From: Butyricicoccus sp.
GTDB taxonomy: Bacteria > Bacillota > Clostridia > Oscillospirales > Butyricicoccaceae
NCBI GenBank assembly: GCA_031293105.1
Contig: JAUMSA010000018.1
Span: 1-9,291, forward strand
DNA length: 9,291 nt
Direction of reading: 5' to 3'
Under the pieces are notes generated by a model that saw only the letters and a list, made by a program, of their open reading frames with translations, was not told where the DNA came from and searched no databases. The position numbers and the translations under genes are program-made. Shown here piece after piece: positions 6,769 to 9,291 of the stretch. Positions within the stretch are counted from its first letter, which is position 1, and each line of letters opens with the position of its first letter.

Positions 6769-6774
6769 GGCATA

Positions 6775-6782
6775 CACCTCCC
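6775..6782 (-). promoter_or_regulatory. Ribosome binding site GGGAGGTG deciding the HEAT gene start
   Basis: GGGAGGTG on the minus strand is a near-perfect match to the 16S complement and sits 6 bases before the GTG at 6766-6768. A start at the in-frame GTG 6775-6777 would fall inside this site, so the shorter protein is preferred. Confidence 0.65.
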
Positions 6783-6801
6783 TTCCAAGTGGTTGCCCGG
6801 A

Positions 6802-8931
6802 TTAGCGGTCCTGCCCTGCCCAGTAGTCTTGTAAGATGTCGTAGGACTGCTTCAGCCGCTCGTGATAGTTCGCTTTGTCCCATCCCTCCAGGGGGAAAGC
6901 GGCCATGGGGATTCGAGAATCATTTTCCTCGCCCCAGCGCAGACCCACCCACATTTCGTCGATGGACAGATACTCCACGCCATAGTTTTCATAGTAGTCA
7001 TCGTGAATCATCCGCTCCGCAGGGTCGGCAAAGTTCAGCAGCTGCCAGGGGATACGGAGCTCCACACCGTTTTCCGTAAACATATAGTCGGCCAACGAGT
7101 CAAAGTCCTCCGCTTCCGGATTGGCATTGCCGCAGCGAAGCTTACCGGTCTCATAGGTGGGGTTTGGTACCCACCAATCGCGTGTGGAGGCCACAGGTAC
7201 GGGGTCCTTTCGCTGCACCAGCAGAGAAATGGGACGAAAGCGCGGGGAATCCGGCTCCCGTGGTTCCTCATAGGGATCGGCATAATCGGTTTCAAACGCA
7301 TGCATGGCCCAAAGCGTCTCATACCGCTCCTGCACGACCACCCGGCTGTTGTCCGTTCCATCGATACAGATTACAAAATCGCAGGGACGCTCCAAGGTCA
7401 GATCATAGTTTTCACAGTAGGTGCTCCCGGATTTCGGTGTCGTATCGATGGGGATATAAAGCGGACCGGTCTGAGACCCCTCGGCGTAAAAATAAAGGTA
7501 CTCCTCATCGTACTGCATGGAAAGACGGCCTTCGGCCCCGGACCAGACCACATCCGCTTGCTCCCACTCGGAAGGGTCGCCGTCCACATAGCAGACGCGG
7601 TCTTCTTCTCCCAGATAAAAGCTCAAAAGGCCATACCCCTGTCCATCCGCCTGCACGTCGTGCCAAACCGGCATCAACGAATCCAACGTGGCATAGGAGG
7701 TATTCCAGCTTTTCCGCTCCCACACATCCTGCCATGTGGATAGGAAGACGCCGGCCCAGCCGGTTCTGGCTGCATCCTGGCAGACCCGTACCATCCGTTC
7801 TCCTTGCTCCCGCTCGGTCAAAGGCGGCTCGCCTTCATAGACCGGCGCGCGCGCCGAAGAAAAGCCGAATCCTGCGGCCACCACCGGCATGGTGTGATAA
7901 CAGCTCAACAGATCCAAGTACCCATGGTAATAATCCTGCGTGTCCAGTTCGGATAAGATGTCTTGCAATTCCATTCGCTGGTTCTCGGTCAGGTAATCCA
8001 GGAAATCCTCATTGAAGTACGTCAGACGGTATGCGGCAAAATAACCGGCGTAAAGCTCCTCTTCCGGCAGGATATTTTCCGCGTCGATCTGGTTGTACTT
8101 GAAAAAGCGCGTGGCATAGAGCGAACTAAATTCAAACGGGTCGTTGCCGGGGTCGTTGATGAAGGCAATTAAGCGCTGGGTCTTGTACTTCTTCGTCTCA
8201 TATTGGACGATTCGGTCCATGATTTCGGCCATCAGCACCTCAAAGCGGTTGGCTTCCGGCGCAGTCGTGAAGTAGGTCCCCTGATAGGACAGCGGGTATG
8301 TGGTGCTGTTGTTGGTATATGCAATATTGCCGCTGTCCCACTCGTGCCCCACCAGATAACCCAGAACCCAAGGGGAGATATCCCGATGGTAACGCCCAGT
8401 GCCGCTGATGTTCCCCAGAGAAATGATCTTGCGGCCGTGAATTACATCGACCGCCCGCTGTCCGTTTTGAATCAACAGTTCGCGGAATTCCTGGTCGTAG
8501 GCATCCTCGGCGCCGTAATTGGCCGCATCCGCGACCTGCAAGCCCTGAAGCAGATAAAGTGTATCACCGCTCTCCGTATTGAATTGATAGAGCGCGTTGT
8601 AAAACCCGCTGTCCATGATCGTATAGACCCGGATGGTGTTAGCGCCCAACGCCGCGATCTGTTCAAACCAGCGCAGATAGTCCTCCTGCTGGACGGCATA
8701 GTCGGTAGCCGGTTCCCCGGGCAAACTGGCGGTGATATCCACGCCACGAATCTCCATCGTCTCCCATCCGTCATCTGTCCAACGCTGGATGGTTTTATTT
8801 TGAGTCCGAAAAGCCGCTGTTATGGATACATCCGGGGTAAAATCCAGATAAAATCCCCCATAATAGACCGCATACAGCAGGCATCCTCCCAGCACAACCA
8901 AGGCGGATACAATCAGAATAAATTTCTTCAA
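6802..8931 (-). CDS. Membrane-anchored glycoside-hydrolase-like protein with C-terminal CBM9/DOMON-like domain
   Basis: A 709-residue protein. An N-terminal hydrophobic segment (about 4-22) has no clear cleavage site; C17 in LGGC is a weak lipobox-like alternative. The rest should be outside the cell. Residues about 58-430 resemble a clan-A (TIM-barrel) glycoside hydrolase: IRGVDI (61-66) for strand 1, GANTIRVYTI (96-105) for strand 2, WVLGYLVGHEW (188-198) where H196-E197 sits at the usual acid/base NE position, and WAGVFLSTWQDVW (392-404) near strands 7-8. At the usual nucleophile position the sequence reads AAGFG (352-356), where active relatives have an E-Y/F-G, so the second catalytic Glu seems missing. 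Residues about 447-680 start with VDGDPSEW and LSMQYDEEYLYFYAEG, typical of a CBM9/DOMON-like beta sandwich that binds sugar. The likely role is binding or trimming the polysaccharide as it emerges. The start is TTG at 8929-8931, 8 bases after AGGAGG. It lies 12 bases after the CotH gene. Confidence 0.78.
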   Translation of the reverse strand: MKKFILIVSALVVLGGCLLYAVYYGGFYLDFTPDVSITAAFRTQNKTIQRWTDDGWETMEIRGVDITASLPGEPATDYAVQQEDYLRWFEQIAALGANTIRVYTIMDSGFYNALYQFNTESGDTLYLLQGLQVADAANYGAEDAYDQEFRELLIQNGQRAVDVIHGRKIISLGNISGTGRYHRDISPWVLGYLVGHEWDSGNIAYTNNSTTYPLSYQGTYFTTAPEANRFEVLMAEIMDRIVQYETKKYKTQRLIAFINDPGNDPFEFSSLYATRFFKYNQIDAENILPEEELYAGYFAAYRLTYFNEDFLDYLTENQRMELQDILSELDTQDYYHGYLDLLSCYHTMPVVAAGFGFSSARAPVYEGEPPLTEREQGERMVRVCQDAARTGWAGVFLSTWQDVWERKSWNTSYATLDSLMPVWHDVQADGQGYGLLSFYLGEEDRVCYVDGDPSEWEQADVVWSGAEGRLSMQYDEEYLYFYAEGSQTGPLYIPIDTTPKSGSTYCENYDLTLERPCDFVICIDGTDNSRVVVQERYETLWAMHAFETDYADPYEEPREPDSPRFRPISLLVQRKDPVPVASTRDWWVPNPTYETGKLRCGNANPEAEDFDSLADYMFTENGVELRIPWQLLNFADPAERMIHDDYYENYGVEYLSIDEMWVGLRWGEENDSRIPMAAFPLEGWDKANYHERLKQSYDILQDYWAGQDR

Positions 8932-8939
8932 GCCCGCTT

Positions 8940-8945
8940 CCTCCT
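8940..8945 (-). promoter_or_regulatory. Ribosome binding site AGGAGG supporting a TTG start
   Basis: AGGAGG on the minus strand, 8 bases before TTG 8929-8931, overlaps the TAG stop codon of the CotH gene (8944-8946). The perfect site and spacing support the rare TTG start of the 709-residue protein and suggest coupled translation with the upstream gene. Confidence 0.7.
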
Positions 8946-9291
8946 ACTGCATCCACTGTGTGGCGTTCTTGGACCGGTGACAGTACTGATATAAGTCCTC
9001 CATATGCGCATCCAACCACTCGGCGCGGGAGAACATATAGCCCTTCATGCGGCCAATGGCGTCCCCGTAGCTGCTTGGGTTGGCGTCCGCCAGCGTCTCA
9101 TCGGCATCCGGTTCCCGGCGCTGATAGGGCACCAACTGGTTGGGGTCATAGCTCCATCCCCAAACTTGGTCGTTGCGCTCGATCGCCGGGCCCAAAAAAT
9201 CGACCACATCATCGATATAGGCATCCAAATAGTCATCCGAGAGGATGCCCTGCCGCAGCTGCCGATAGCGGTTTACCACCCGTTTGACAAA
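8944..9291 (-). CDS. CotH-family protein, C-terminal end only (5' end beyond the window)
   Basis: The last 115 residues of a protein whose start lies to the right of the window; the frame is open through the edge, and the first possible internal GTG (9277-9279) is not the true start. The pattern matches the C-terminal end of CotH kinase-fold proteins: VVNRYRQLRQGILS, then YIDDVVDFLGPAIERNDQVWG, a polar loop, and IGRMKGYMFSRAEWLDAHMEDLYQYC. In Bacillus subtilis CotH is a spore-coat protein kinase. Other CotH relatives are secreted or membrane-attached proteins found beside surface-polymer genes, often with VTC-domain polyphosphate polymerases; whether such genes lie upstream here cannot be seen. 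The ATP-binding lobe is outside the window, so activity cannot be judged. The stop codon is TAG at 8944-8946, only 12 bases before the next gene, so it is part of the same operon. Confidence 0.72.
   Translation of the reverse strand, partial: FVKRVVNRYRQLRQGILSDDYLDAYIDDVVDFLGPAIERNDQVWGWSYDPNQLVPYQRREPDADETLADANPSSYGDAIGRMKGYMFSRAEWLDAHMEDLYQYCHRSKNATQWMQ

Noticed and set aside
6862..8015. Two long plus-strand open frames (293 and 283 codons) opposite the GH-like gene
   Set aside because: Both are antisense shadows of a well-supported protein. They are rich in Arg, Pro and His as expected from reverse reading, and have no family features.
1..9291. c-di-GMP riboswitch, tRNA, CRISPR array or insertion sequence
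   Set aside because: No long untranslated leader, no array of spaced repeats, no transposase and no tRNA-like cloverleaf were seen. The operon's true 5' leader lies beyond the right edge, so a riboswitch there cannot be excluded.

Overview
The window carries one long minus-strand gene series. It reads right to left through a surface-polysaccharide synthesis module and then a cyclic-di-GMP (c-di-GMP) signalling module. Protein style (CotH kinase, GT2 synthase, DivIVA-like coiled coil, substrate-binding-domain/GGDEF/EAL sensor), strong AGGAGG-type ribosome binding sites, TTG and GTG starts and a fairly GC-rich composition suggest a Gram-positive Clostridia-type bacterium, perhaps a gut Oscillospirales member. 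The taxon is an inference from style only.

Right to left: the C-terminal end of a CotH-family protein (cut by the window edge); a 709-residue membrane-anchored glycoside-hydrolase-like protein with a C-terminal CBM9/DOMON-like beta domain; a membrane-anchored HEAT-repeat protein; and a processive family 2 glycosyltransferase with membrane segments on both sides of its catalytic domain. Then come a short DivIVA-like coiled-coil protein, a degenerate-GGDEF/EAL protein with a cut-down periplasmic-binding-type N-terminus, and a response regulator with an HD-GYP output domain. Gaps between these genes are at most about 33 bases, with one 4-base ATGA overlap, so they look like one transcript. The series ends at a perfect 10-bp hairpin at 435-459 that can act as a terminator in both directions.

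Left of the HD-GYP gene the DNA becomes visibly AT-richer. It holds a decayed GGDEF-domain fragment that still has an intact RIGGDEF signature and, further on, a small excisionase-type helix-turn-helix gene. There are no RNA genes, CRISPR arrays or insertion sequences that I can support. No gap between genes exceeds about 300 bases.

Working model (inference): the GT2 enzyme polymerises and exports a polysaccharide, and the HEAT protein and the GH-like protein assist on the two faces of the membrane. The two phosphodiesterases of different folds set the local c-di-GMP level. The GT2 enzyme has no PilZ domain, so the c-di-GMP receptor, if there is one, must be another protein. The degenerate GGDEF domain is a candidate.
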